Below, in pieces: positions 21,866-33,325 of a stretch of DNA of 64,000 bases (within the stretch, counting starts at the first letter, position 1; the number at the start of each line of letters is the position of its first letter). Source of the stretch: Isoetes taiwanensis (lineage: Eukaryota; Streptophyta; Lycopodiopsida; Isoetales; Isoetaceae); NCBI GenBank assembly GCA_021234155.1, contig JAJEKV010000149.1, forward strand, positions 760,956 to 824,955, in the 5' to 3' direction. The notes below the pieces were generated by a model that was not told the DNA's origin, ran no database searches, and saw nothing but the letters and a program-made list of their open reading frames with translations. Both the position numbers and the translations under genes were made by a program.

Positions 21866-22480
21866 AAGGCCCCCAAAAATGAACTTGTATAAAAAAATTA
21901 GCATAAACACCAGTATGTATACGGTTTTTTTATACAACAATCTATAATGTAAAAAAAAACCACGTGTCCTTCATGGTTATGCAAAACAAATAGTGGTTCA
22001 TATCATATTTTTTGTACTGATTTGAAATTTCACACTAGTTTCTAGAAATCATCATTAATTTGTAAGATTGTTTTTAAGTGTATATTGATTTAGCAAAAAC
22101 ATTGCTAGTTCATATCATGTTTAATTACATGAATTCGACAATCATACAATAGTTTTTTTAAATCATCAATAGTTTGTAAGATGCGTTTTATGCATATATT
22201 GATTTTGCAAAACCAATAATGATTCATATCATATTTTTTGTACTAATTCTAAATTTCACACTAGTTTCAAAAAGCATCATTAGTTTATAAGATTGTTTTT
22301 AAGTGTACATTGGTTTAGCAAAATCATTGCTAGTTTATATTATATTTAATTACATAAATTCTACAACCGCACAATAGTTTAGAAGATGTGTTTTATGCAT
22401 ATATTAGTTTTGCAAAACCAATAGTGGTTCATATCATATCATATTTTTTATATTAATTTGAAATTTCTATATCATATCAT
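21866..22480. repeat. AT-rich tandem repeat, about 205-226 bp period (copy 1)
   Basis: The phrase ggttcatatcatattttt recurs at 21,995, 22,221 (as gattcatatc) and 22,426, giving spacings of 226 and 205 bp. Between these a half-unit (gctagttcatatcatgttta) also recurs, so the unit may itself be a doubled module of about 110 bp. No gene is present. Confidence 0.7.
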
Positions 22481-22525
22481 AATATATATAAGGTTTTTAT
22501 GATGTGAGGTTTCACGCATACCTCC

Positions 22526-22795
22526 ATCCATGTATGCCCATGAATGGGCCTTGTTAATCAAGGGGAGCAAGGAGTAGGTGAAGCAAAAGAGTATGTGTTT
22601 GGCACAAAATACAAGTTCAAGGCATTTGTCGACATAGGCATAAAGACAAAGATAACAGATCCGAGAAAGAAAGAGCAATCGGTGCCAATCGGTCTCAGAT
22701 TGCGGATCATGGTGTAGCAGCTATTGGGAGCTTCCAAACACAAGGTATGCCCATGCATCATTACCAATGTACTAGATCTCAACACAAAGAATCAT
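22526..22795 (+). pseudogene. Unrecognised coding-like fragment (copy 1)
   Basis: A plus-strand reading gives GVGEAKEYVFGTKYKFKAFA, a DIGIKTKITD stretch and, after a shift, ADHGVAAIG. The equivalent in copy 2 (33,326-33,582) reads through 66 residues. Composition looks protein-like (mixed charged and aromatic residues), but I do not recognise the family. It lies downstream of the DIRS remnant on the opposite strand and could belong to another element. Confidence 0.3.
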
Positions 22796-23046
22796 GAGTT
22801 ACATAATATTTGTCATATGTTTTCATGGTCTATGATTCACAAACAAATCAATGCAAGTGGTTAGCAATTAAATTGTTTAACTATTACAACAAGCGATGCT
22901 TATGAAGATATATGTCATTTGTAGCGATGAGATCTGATTTCACAGGATGCAATGCATGGTTTGCACAACATATGAACCCTTCATAACAACCGGATTTTTG
23001 CCTAGACAAATCTTTTAGGTCGTGCTTTACAATCCGAAATGGTATG

Positions 23047-24256
23047 TTACACGCAGGCACTCTGTGGAAACAAAGACTTGAAATATATGTTTACCTTATC
23101 CAATGTCTTTAGGTGAAATGTGTTGAGATATTTAAGGAGTTCTGTCAAACAAGACAAAGCATTGGAAGCTAACTTGGAAACCAAACTCCTTCCGCCTGAT
23201 GGAAAATAGAGATGGTCCTTACAGCGTGGAGCCAACCACCGAATCATATGTAAGATAGGCCACCAAGGAGCTGATTGCCAATGAAAAATGACCAGATCCA
23301 TATTGGCAGAACAAGCCAAGGCAAACACCAAAGTCTTAGGCACCAACGACGTGGGAGGAAAACAATAATTATTGAAACCAGTCCAAGAATGAGAAAAGGC
23401 ATCAAGGGGTAAAGGCCAATCAGGAATAGGGTGCCAACAATTAAAGTTGAAAAGCTGGTGATTGGAGAGGTTAGCAAAACGGTCAACATCATGAGGACCT
23501 CAGGCTTCATCAATGATGCGAAAAGCGGTCTGAGAAAGACTATAGTCATCAAAATCCTGTAACTTAGACAGATAATCAGCCCATTGGTTGTTTCGACTTC
23601 TAGAAATCCAAGCAAGCTTGAGGGAAATTTTATAATGGCATAAAGTATAAATGCACAAGCAGAGAAAATGCAGATCCAAGATGGGGGATCCGCCCTTGTT
23701 AAGGATATAGAAAGCATTAAGCATATCCCCAAAGGCTATAACTTGAGAAGACCTCAAGAGGGCCCATGCTGGCTAAGAAAGATAAGGAGGGCTTCAAGTT
23801 CCCCAGCTGTAGGGGATGCTAATTCACTAGTAGTGGATAGAAGGCCAGAAAAGTTGAAGCAAGAACCAGACCCAACCACTAGCATCATAACATAAAGAAC
23901 TATACGGAGAAATAGATTCCCAAAGGTAAGCAGAGTTCAAGATATCAAACCAATTCAACTAGGCATGGATTTTGGTATGCAGAAGTGAGGTAAGACGAAG
24001 ATGTTGAGACCCATAAATAATGGATGCATATAAAGAAAATAAATGGAAGGAGAGCAGCCTAACAAATGGGCCGAACACCAAGCGAAAAGAGTCCAACATT
24101 CCCATGAAAGAGGCCAGGCTGTGGCCATGTACATGCGTCCAAAGGCCTGGGTGAATGTCAACATGATGATAGCCCGTGTGTAAATCAATGGTGAAAACAA
24201 AATCCCCTCGGCGCAAGAAGATAGAAAGCACATCTCTAATAGTCTCATACTTGAAA
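23047..24256 (-). pseudogene. DIRS-type retrotransposon RT-RNase H remnant (copy 1)
   Basis: The minus strand reads in the order of DIRS pol. The RT entry has GDFVFTIDLHTGYHHVDIHP (24,150-24,215). RNase H pieces follow, with YDASGW near 23,870 and GDMLNAFYILNKGGSP at about 23,690-23,740. Then come WISRSRNNQWADYLSKL (23,570-23,620), WGPHDVDRFANLSNHQLF near 23,470-23,500 and, after a shift, NYCFPPTSLVPKTLVFAL. The WGPHxxDRFA...PP order is characteristic of DIRS elements and absent from gypsy, copia and LINE. DIRS elements integrate by a tyrosine recombinase. I could not find that domain in 22,480-23,046, nor split or inverted termini. RT is truncated at 24,256. A hydrophobic frame over the same region is only a shadow. 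Confidence 0.75.
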
Positions 24257-25528
24257 GTGGTCTACAACAGAAAGGATGTCTTTTCTGTCTTAAAGATATT
24301 TTAAACTTTTCAACATTTTCTTTTCTGTCTTAAAGATATTTTAAACTTTTCAACATAACTTATGCTTACATGTTTATTCCAATTTGATGCTTACAGTGTA
24401 ACCTCTGTGCTGCTATAATTTTGTGATGGGAAGCAATAAGGAAATAAATTTAGAATCTTATGTGAAGCAATAAGGAATTGAGTTTAAAATTTGAATTTCA
24501 ATAGCATGAAAGACATGGTAATAGAATGATATATGGAAAAAGATTCAACTTTAAATATGTTACACAAATTCTACATGGTTATTTATAAAATATTATTCCA
24601 TTTTTCTGTCTAGGTAACATCATCTCAGGGCAAAAGGATACAATTGATGATCAGTGATAAATTGAGAGACCCAATGTACCTTTTGGCCCTTACACATTTA
24701 CTATTATCATGCTAATCGTGTATTGGTTGGCTGCAGGTGCAGGTTCTCTCCTCTAATGGTCTCCATTTTGTTGTTAGAGTTGGCGTTAACGGAAAGAGGA
24801 TGGAATATCTTATATCAAAATTCAAAGTTTACTTTACACTTTATACTTTCAAATTCAAAACTTCATAGATGTAAGATATAAGATGTATGATTTAAGTTTA
24901 TAGATGTAAGATTATATGACAAGACGTAACATTATATGACAAGATGTAAGATTATTCAAGTTTAAAGATATAAAACTATATGACAAGATGTAAGATTATT
25001 CAAGTTTATAGATGTAAGATTATTTGACAAGTTATATGGGCTTTGGTTTGAAGAGTGCATGATGTGGCATGGCCTAAAAACCAAGCACGCAGATTGAGAT
25101 AAGTGATCTTGCCTTGAACAAGGTTCTTTTAATGTAATTTTTGCATAACCGGTGATCAGAGTCTTGGCAAGAACATGTACGAAGAGGAGGATGAGGAGGA
25201 GGAGGAGCTTCTCTTTGGTTCTTTTTTTCTTCTTTAATTTATAGCTTGGAAAATATGATGACAATCGACTTATTTTGTTGTAAAGCATGTAAAAATGCCT
25301 ATGGTGCTCTTGGTGCAAGTTGGGTGCTTAATGTGGAATTTATGGAAACCTTGGTGGCAATTTTCCCTTGAATTTTCCCTTGGTGGTAATCATCAAATTG
25401 TTTTATGGGTTGAACTTCATCTTATTATGGGTTCTTAATGGCATACCATGTACAAATCTTGAAAATCTAAATGTTTTCATTGTCCTTTTTGAATTTTTGG
25501 GACTTGGGAAAATGACAAGCACTTTAAG
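24257..25528. other. Non-coding stretch with short tandem repeats (copy 1)
   Basis: No recognised gene. It begins with a perfect 40-bp tandem duplication (ttttctgtcttaaagatatt at 24,281 and 24,321). Around 24,617 and 24,738 there are exon-like starts after ctgtctag and ggctgcag; the second reads VQVLSSNGLHFVVRVGVNAE in copy 2, but I cannot name it. A purine-rich run (gaggaggatgaggaggagg) occurs near 25,180-25,210. Confidence 0.4.
24865..25030. repeat. Minisatellite with gatgtaagatta core (copy 1)
   Basis: The core (a)gatgtaagattat recurs at least five times, separated by atgacaag or tcaagtttatag, with a higher-order unit of roughly 45-60 bp. It is nearly identical in copy 2 (35,650-35,820). 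Confidence 0.7.
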
Positions 25529-25620
25529 TACTACAAGAAATTTATCGCAGCGGCCAAGGCTGCCGCGAACATTTCTCTTTTTCAAAACTGTGCAGTTGGA
25601 CCCGGTCTACAACTGCAAGA
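25529..25620 (+). mobile_element. CACTA-like transposon terminus (copy 1)
   Basis: tactacaagaaatttatcgc differs by one base from the CACTACAAGAAA end typical of plant CACTA (En/Spm) elements. It is followed at once by GC-rich inverted motifs (gcagcggccaaggctgccgc, then gcagttg...caactgc), as expected for subterminal regions. The other end and a 3-bp target duplication were not found. Confidence 0.45.
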
Positions 25621-28600
25621 ACCATATAAATAGTCAAACGAATGTTTATTTACCATGCAACATCATTCATGTAAATCTTAAGATGTTATGCATGTTGGGT
25701 AGTTAAACACAAATACGATCATCGGATGTGCACTTGCAAGTGTATAGGATGAATATGACTTCATTCTTGCCATTCATTTGTAGTCATGTGTAAGGTCAGT
25801 CACATTAGATGTTGAAAAAAGAAAAAAAAAATCTAAATGTTTTGAAGTTCTCTTATGAGATTTTATGACTTTTTGGATGTTAATGGGAGAATGATAAACC
25901 AAGGTTAGTGAAAAAAAAAATGCTTAGTGAAAAAAAAAATGCTTATAACTTTCTGTTAATTGCAATTGAACAATAAAGGTCTTTGGAATCCTTTTAAACT
26001 ACAATTATTGCGCCCCAAGGTTATATTTGGAAGGTTAAAAACTTAGTGCTTGAGAAATAGTCATTTCTTATCAAGTTGCCTTGAATATTTAACAATCATA
26101 TCATAGATAATTAATTTATGAAAGTTGACTCTATTTAGTTTCTGCATCCACTATGCCCATGTCATCTTGTACCTTATCTTTTATATGGCATGTGCATAAT
26201 GTTGTTGTATTGGCCAATTAAACTGTTGCTTGTGTGAAATGGTTGCGCATAGATAGCATTTGTGAATACTTGATCTTGTTTCAGATTGATAATTTCTAGT
26301 GACTCATGGTACCACTTTCAAATCCTGCCAACACTTCATATAAGGTTCACAATGGTATGTTATTGCCTGTTAGCACACAAGACATGTCCATGAACTCACT
26401 GCAATAAGACAGGACTCAAAACATGTCCATGTATTCTTCTTTCGTTAGCTTGTCTCGGTCCAAGCAACTTGGCGCATGGGAACAAATGTGCTGACCAACA
26501 TTCTGATCATGATTCAAAGAACCCTTCACGTTTCAATTACGTGCGGTCGGACTAAGTTACTTGGAACTTCCATTTGTTCTTGCCTGTCAGCTAAACTTTT
26601 AGCTCTTAGGTTTTTGTAGCTAGTGCTTAATGCATAGTTTTAATAAACAAACGCATACCATATGAGCGGTATAAGAGCCAGCCTTCTCTTATAATGAGAG
26701 GCACGGAAATTCTGTTCTTAAAGCGGATACCAAGTCTCGGTTCCTCCCAGCATCAAGTTTTACAGCGCCGATATATACTTACGTGAATAAGTTAGCAATG
26801 CAATCATGTCCTCAATCGAGATTTTATAGCAAAACAAGCAAGATATACAGTTTAGTCAAATAACAAAGTTTATCGATTTGCGGGTATCAACGAAATCTTC
26901 GACCAACTTTAAGGCTCCGCTTTTAAACACGAGAGATTGCTCTTTGATCTTGAGCCAAAATATCGTGGGCGTATTGAAGAGTCGCGCCAATCCACAGTTG
27001 GGTGGAATTTTACAAATGGATTTTTAGACAACAGGGTGGCCTCTATGTATCATTTGCGCACCAACAATTATATTATATCTGTTGCATGTAATCACGACAG
27101 AGATCAAAGAGACCGCCTTTATGATATTGGTTTGGAATCTGCATGCTAGAACCGAAATGCAAGCTTTGTTAGAGCTCAAGCTCGGATTCGAGCTAGAAGA
27201 GTAAGAACTATTTAAGATCAGCTTTGCAGCTCGAGACAAATTTTCACAAAGATATACGGTAATTTTCTTTATTCAATCTACGTTTTTATTCAAGAATCAA
27301 ACATTCTGCTTGACTTTGCTTAGATTTTTTGTCCATTCATGTTTTAAGCTCAAAACGCTAAGAATCATAATGAATTTGTTGCAAAATTATGCCTAATTAC
27401 GTTCTTGAGTTCCAAAACTTACCATCCAAGATTTAGACAAATTTTCTTCGATTTGTGTCCCCTGATCAGAACTTGTCTGCTCTTTTGATCGGATTAAACA
27501 AATCGGATGAAGAGGGCTTCAAGATTGGAATCATAGCCTTCTTAAAAGGAAGCCGAATGATAAAAGAGAATGGGCTCTTGAAAAATATGAGCAACCCAAT
27601 CCAAGAATCCTCGGAATTAAGCCGATTCTTTATCTAGCTCTTGTCGAAGTTTCGAACCTGCACACGAGTCACCTTGGAGGCAACACGACTAGATTCTGCC
27701 CCAACTCAAACTCCATCCGGCAACTCCCTAGAACATAAGGTCCGCAAAGAAATTCCCCAAGGAAAAACAGAAAATGACAACTATTTGCATAAAAATTAAA
27801 TGTAAAGGCGTGTTTTGCGCTTGATATCTAAGCGCAGACGCCTCCAAGTTACGTTGCAAAGCTCCAAGCCCGAATAACATGAGGGCAATCTTGTCCACCG
27901 CCAAGAAATATCATTTAAGATGCGCGAAAAACACAGTCGCATATTCAAGAGACCCCGCGGCTCAAGCAAGACGACGATGGCGATGGCAGATTTGTGAAGC
28001 CAAGCGCTATGAGTCCACGCAGGGCGGATTGAGCGGGGCGGATTGCTTGTTTGTCTTGGCCGGATTGCTTGCAAAAGATCGCCTAACCGCCAAATCGTCG
28101 CTGGTCAACCTCCGAGCCATATCCGCTTTCGCCATAAATGCCTAATCTGCCATAAATGCTCGCCATAAATGCCTAATTCAAATAAAATGCGAAACCCATA
28201 ACGTGTCATGAAAATAGAATTAGTAAGGAAGAAATTAGGCCCAAGCGTAAAAAATGTATCTGCCTTATAATAGGAAGGATAGATGACCTTTGGATTTTTT
28301 TATGGCATAACACAATGAATTGCACCGTATAATTGACCTTTTGCTATATTTGAAGATGAATGACGCAATTGTGGCACAAAAATTAATTATGATAAATATT
28401 AAATCTTTGAAAAAAATATCGCATTTAAAAATCGATTTAGGGCATTCAAGCCCTAGTTTCTTACGAAGCATGATGGCCGATATGTTTGGAGCCAAGAAGA
28501 TTGTCCAAATGACCTATTGATGCCGAAATATAAGATGCCACATGGCTTGATTTGTTACAAAATAGATGCAGATAATTGCCGATTTGCTTCTGAATACATA

Positions 28601-29557
28601 GTTTCATGGGATGATCTGGCTATGTAAAAATAGTGCATGGCATCATTTCTTGCCGTTTTGCATTTTGAAATGGCTTCACATAGCTATACTCTGATCTATA
28701 CTGTGGCACAAGGTACGGTTTTTGCAGATAGATGTCATATAATATATCTGGATAAATCTTTAGTCTGGGTAATGCTCTTAACTGTGGGTGCGAGCGATGT
28801 ATCCATTTGATATATCCAATTAATGCGCTCTAATGCCGGCTTTTGTATATGACAGCTTGTCTCCAAAAATGGAAGCCCAAGGATTGGAGTAGACCGTTCT
28901 CATCGCGGAACGGTGGTTCGTGACTTATTTGACATTGTTTCCCAGATTTTATAGCACGATTGCATGGCAGTGCTTTGTAGCTATGGTGAAGCATGTTGGC
29001 TATAATGCCTTGGACGAATGCAGTGGTAGGCCAAACAAATAGCTGGCATGTTGGCGAAGATCAGGATGACAACTAATGCCACAATATGGATCGAGCAAAT
29101 GCATTCGACTACTTTATGGAGTGCGAAAATAAGGTCAGATATAATAGTAGGTGAAATGCTTATTGGTACATGGATATGAACGGAAATACAGATATTAGTT
29201 AATCAGTTGCCTATCTTTAAGATGCAGAGAAGCAAAGGCATTTCTGAGGCGACTTTAATTCTTGATATAATGAGTTCCTGCTTGAATTAGTTATGCTGGA
29301 TTGATAGCCATAGCTACCTGATAAGTTCATATGAGGAAGTATTTTGGTTCTAAGATGTCTAGGTAAATGCTTCCCAGAAGAGTTGAAGCCTTGAGTTATA
29401 TTTTATAGCATGTGGGTATGTGAATTAATAATGAAACTTTTACCACAATCTGTGGGCATGTGAAGATAGATAGATATGCTCTTAAAATTTAACATAATAA
29501 TTTTCTATTCTATATGTTTTTCTTATAAATACTATTATGAACAGATGCATGAATTAA
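25621..29557. other. Unassigned sequence (copy 1)
   Basis: About 3.9 kb without a recognised gene. It includes a 19-bp direct doubling (agtgaaaaaaaaaatgctt, 25,909-25,946), a G+C-richer block at 26,300-28,200 where most differences from copy 2 lie, and weak protein-like frames near 26,937-27,149, 27,455-27,637 and 28,320-28,520 that I cannot assign. No terminal repeats, tRNA or splice pattern stands out. Confidence 0.3.
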
Positions 29558-31430
29558 TGTTATGGCTAATGTTGCTTGGTCCGAGGTATGTAGAGATAGG
29601 AAAGCTGGAGGTTTAGGCTGCAAAGGTCCTTTTAAGCAGACTCAAGCATTAGCGGCTAAATTTGTCTGGTGAGTTTTACAAGGAGATACATCACCTGCTT
29701 TGATATTTGTTAAGCACTGGTTTGAGTTATGCAAGATCCAAGGTAAACTGTCCCTCCCTAGGGATGAACTAGGTGCCTATTTCCATAACTTTAAGGTGGC
29801 CCCCGGCAGTTCTCCAGTCTTGAGGAGAATTCTCCACGCTTGGAAAGAGGTTTTGCTCCCCCTTGGAAATACCTAAAGAGACTGGGAGAATATACCTATA
29901 TTCTGGAATACTTGTGTTTGGGAAAAGGATGGCCTCCCTTTGGCACTAGTTCATCCTCGACTCTTCAAGAAATGGAGAGCCCATGGGATACTAAACTTAC
30001 ATCATTTTTGGGAGAATGGTACGTGGATCTCATGGACTACATTCAAACTTATAGTGCAAAGAGCAGAGAAAGGAGGCGTGAAGGATACTAAAAAAGATTT
30101 GGAAATCTGTTAAGTTATTCGCTGGTGTTGATGGTCCCAACGAAAAATGGTCATGTCTTGAAATAGAGATTTATAATGTGGCTGAATTTATCGGCTCTTT
30201 ATGGTGTCTCCCTCTTAAAGCAGAGGCTAGGCTTCAAGTGAATGGATCAAGAGCTAAGTTCCTCCTAGCTAACTTCGTGGAAAACGTTATGCTCTAGAAG
30301 TATACAATTCTTTTTTGGGTGGACAGCTCTTCAAGGAGGTCTCAACACCAAGGTGAAGTTGGTCCTTAGAGGAATTTTGACCATAGATCAAGTGCCCTCT
30401 TGGTTGCCGCCAGCTAGTGAATCTCTTCCACATCTTTTTTTTGTAAGAAGATTATGGAGTTTTGGCATTGGGTGTGTGTCCCTTTCTAGGACTAGGTATA
30501 CACCAACTTGGATGGCCTGGTATAATACTGAGTTCGGATACATGCTCCATTATGGCTTCTTTGGTCAATGTGACCCTTTGGGTTATATGGAAACATCGTT
30601 ATGATGTGGCTTTGGGGGGCAAAGTATCTCTATTGAGAAACTAAAGAATTACTTCAATATGGAAGTGGCTTTAATGGCTCGTCCCACCATAGGAAGATGG
30701 GGGTGAATTACCATAAGGGACTAGACGTAATTGGTAGGATTGAAGGGTTCTATAACTATTTCGCATGTCATTGGATGAGTTTTGAGGATCTAGTACCAAG
30801 TATTGGGACAAGTAGGGAAAACAATCTAAAGATAAAGAGTATGTATGGTTTCTCTACCATCATGGTGTCGTGGAAATGGGATTCCCAATATACACATCAA
30901 TGGAGCATAGAGATCCATAGGATAGGCTCTAATTCTTTCTATCTATCCTTTGTGAGGACTCATTGTACCCTTTATTACACATTACAACCCCTCCCCCCCC
31001 AAAAAAAAGGGCATGACAAAAATAACAATGGAAACCCCATAAATAAAAGACCCCATAAATGATGAGCTTCAGGTCTTTTCCGTGAAATATTGATTGATTT
31101 CAAATTATATCCGTATTGTGTCTTTGAATGCCAATAAATGCATAGTGCTATGGGCCTTGGAGGGGATTTTGACCCCGTGCTAATGGATTAGGCTTTCCAG
31201 GTTGTAGCGCTTGAGGAAACATTTAAGCTCCTAGGTTTGGTTTGCCCTTCGCACAATATGAAGGGTCTCTCGGGCACCTATTTTAGATAAACTAAGGAAG
31301 AAGATTGGGCTTTGTTCTTTCGCCGCTTTTATCTATTAGTAGAGTAGCAATTGCTAATGTTGTGCTAGCTAGCTCTCACATATATATTTCTCGTGGTTTT
31401 CGTGAGCTCGAAAGAGTTTACAACCAAATA
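29558..31430 (+). mobile_element. LINE C-terminal half plus next-unit RT piece (copy 2)
   Basis: Duplicate of 18,756-20,636. NVAWSEVCRDRK is followed by the broken zf-RVT region (30,353-30,660), a 3' UTR, A8 at 31,001-31,008, then the RT piece up to about 31,430 where the gypsy LTR begins. It is more frame-shifted than copy 1; the shifts fall at CAG/CTG and homopolymers, for example aggcagaagg in copy 1 against aggcgtgaagg here. Confidence 0.8.
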
Positions 31431-32038
31431 CTGTCAATGTCTTTGGTTGCAATGTTGATGCTATGGTTGCTTGGTTATTGTGTATGTGGTTTTAATGTTG
31501 GAATCAAGTTGCAATGGCTATGCTTGGTATAATTATGCAATCGTGGTTATGCTTGTTGGATTAATTACTTGGGTTGCGTGGGGGCGAGGTTACGGTAAGG
31601 CTACGTTATTGTTCTAAGTTAACGCTTTGTGATTATTAATGCTAGACATGTCCTAGATTCCCGATCCCCACTTAGTCCGGTGTGACTAACCCCGTGGGTT
31701 AATGGTGTAAGCGTAGTCACGAGATGCTCCGGAGAGTAGCCAAGCTTCTAAAAGGCGAGAGTAGAAGAGTGTGGATTGTTATTCAATAAACTTGACTATT
31801 AATACCATTAATATTATATATGGGCTTGAAGCTATAATTATTTTAAAACTTTGGTTGTGGTGTGGGGTTTTTGCTGAGCAATGGCAAGTATAATTTTTGG
31901 GACCTTTGAGCATGTATAAAGATTAAATTCTTTACCTAAGTATGCATGTATCAATTTTCTGAGTCCCAAGAGTAAATAGATCCAACGGTAGAGATCGATG
32001 GGATCTCCGCCATCGAGGTTAATCGGCGTGCCCACACA
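31431..32038 (+). repeat. Gypsy 5' LTR, 3' part (copy 2)
   Basis: Duplicate of 20,637-21,237, ending in ccacacag just before the primer-binding site. CA-type endings near 32,036 are consistent with an LTR end. Confidence 0.7.
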
Positions 32039-32040
32039 GT

Positions 32041-32052
32041 TGGTATCAGAGC
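32041..32052 (+). promoter_or_regulatory. Primer-binding site matching initiator tRNA-Met
   Basis: tggtatcagagc is the canonical plant LTR-retrotransposon primer-binding site, complementary to the 3' end of initiator methionine tRNA. It lies 2-3 bases after the LTR end and about 75 bp before the gag start codon at 32,127. Confidence 0.85.
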
Positions 32053-32126
32053 AAGCTTCTGATTAGTGGATTATAAGATTTTTGATTATTGATGATATTT
32101 GCTATGGTTCCAGATTCTTGTAGAGA

Positions 32127-32665
32127 TGAGTTCCCTAAGAGGATCCCCAAGAGGAGCTGGGCCTAGTGGAACCTCTGATATAGCCGATATCTTGCGGCTA
32201 TCCAGAGAGTGTTGCAGCAGAGTGCATTGCAACAAAGACAACAAACAAAAGGCAAGAGAGAAGGTGTTGAAGGACACTAAGAGGGAAGTATTATTCATGG
32301 AGTTCTTGTTCTCTTTCTTATTGATTGTGGTAGTACACATTGTTTTATTTCCCAAGGTCGCAAAAGAAACTAGATTTGAATATGATTAGTCCGGGACCCT
32401 AGATATGTGGAGTTGGTCGATGGTAAAAATTAAGACTTCTTATGCTAAGGTAGACAATCTTAAATTCCAAGTAGGAGATCTTGAGTTCCATACTAGTTTT
32501 GAAGTATTGAGCCTAGGGAAGTATGATGCTATTCTAAGTATGTGCTGGAAGGATTGCCTTCATCATTAGTGGTTACACCTTTGTCCCGGAAAAGTTTTAA
32601 GAAACAGATTAAGAAGGGTTGCATAAGAATGGGATGTGTTAGATTCATTTTTGGGTAAGGCCCCC
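32127..32665 (+). pseudogene. Gypsy gag stub and protease (copy 2)
   Basis: Duplicate of the gag stub and protease of copy 1. The gag start (SSLRGSPRGAGPSG) is intact but shifts near 32,195. The protease catalytic DCGSTH region lies near 32,325-32,345, and the VGDLEFHTSFEV segment near 32,475. Several extra single-base differences break the frame (for example ccgggacc against cgggacc). It stops at the same gattcatttttggg as copy 1. Confidence 0.65.
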
Positions 32666-33290
32666 AAAAATGAACTTGTATAAAAAAATTAGCATAAACA
32701 CCAGTATGTATACGGTTTTTTTATACAACAATCTATAATGTAAAAAAAACCACGGTCCTTCATGGTTATGCAAAACAAATAGTGGTTCATATCATATTTT
32801 TGTAATCGATTTGAAATTTCACACTAGTTTCTAGAAATCATCATTAATTTGTAAGATTGTTTTTAAGTGTATATTGATTTAGCAAAAACATTGCTAGTTC
32901 ATATCATGTTTAATTACATGAATTCGACAATCATACAATAGTTTTTTTAAATCATCAATAGTTTGTAAGATGCGTTTTATGCATATATTGATTTTGCAAA
33001 ACCAATAATGATTCATATCATATTTTTTGTACTAATTCTAAATTTCACACTAGTTTCAAAAAAGCATCATTAGTTTATAAGATTGTTTTTAAGTGTACAT
33101 TGGTTTAGCAAAATCATTGCTAGTTTATATTATATTTAATTACATAAATTCTACAACCGCACAATAGTTTAGAAGATGTGTTTTATGCATATATTAGTTT
33201 TGCAAAACCAATAGTGGTTCATATCATATCATATTTTTTATATTAATTTGAAATTTCTATATCATATCATAATATATATAAGGTTTTTAT
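32666..33290. repeat. AT-rich tandem repeat (copy 2)
   Basis: Duplicate of 21,866-22,480 with the same 205-226 bp periodicity; nearly identical in sequence. Confidence 0.7.
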
Positions 33291-33325
33291 GATGTGAGGT
33301 TTCACGCATACCTCCATCCATGTAT

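Larger units (their letters stand above)
18756..29557 (+). repeat. 10.8-kb direct duplication, copy 1
   Basis: Begins gttatggctaatgttgcttgg directly after the LINE T-run and ends gcatgaattaat. The next base starts copy 2. All internal landmarks (LINE tail, gypsy LTR, protease, AT repeats, DIRS remnant, minisatellite, CACTA-like end) recur in the same order about 10,787-10,831 bp further right. AT-rich stretches such as 24,256-25,050 are almost identical to copy 2, whereas G+C-rich stretches differ by many small indels. Confidence 0.9.

Noticed and set aside
21866-22480. CRISPR-like array because of regular spacing
   Set aside because: Eukaryotic AT-rich tandem repeat with 205-226 bp units and diverged copies; no short identical direct repeats with unique spacers.
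23244-23732. 162-codon hydrophobic minus-strand frame, resembling a membrane protein (also 33,959-34,345)
   Set aside because: It is an alternative frame over the DIRS RNase H region; the neighbouring frames carry the conserved DIRS motifs.
25180-25212. Purine-rich run gaggaggatgaggaggaggagg as a polypurine tract
   Set aside because: No LTR follows it and it is a simple low-complexity repeat.
25368-25706. 112-codon plus-strand frame, identical in both duplication copies
   Set aside because: It runs across the CACTA-like terminus and AT-rich DNA, has no motif, and its identity is explained by the recent duplication.
28265-28520. Small frames in the 28.3 and 39.1 kb blocks (66-77 codons, both strands)
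   Set aside because: Short, AT-rich, overlapping on both strands and without motifs; treated as chance frames.
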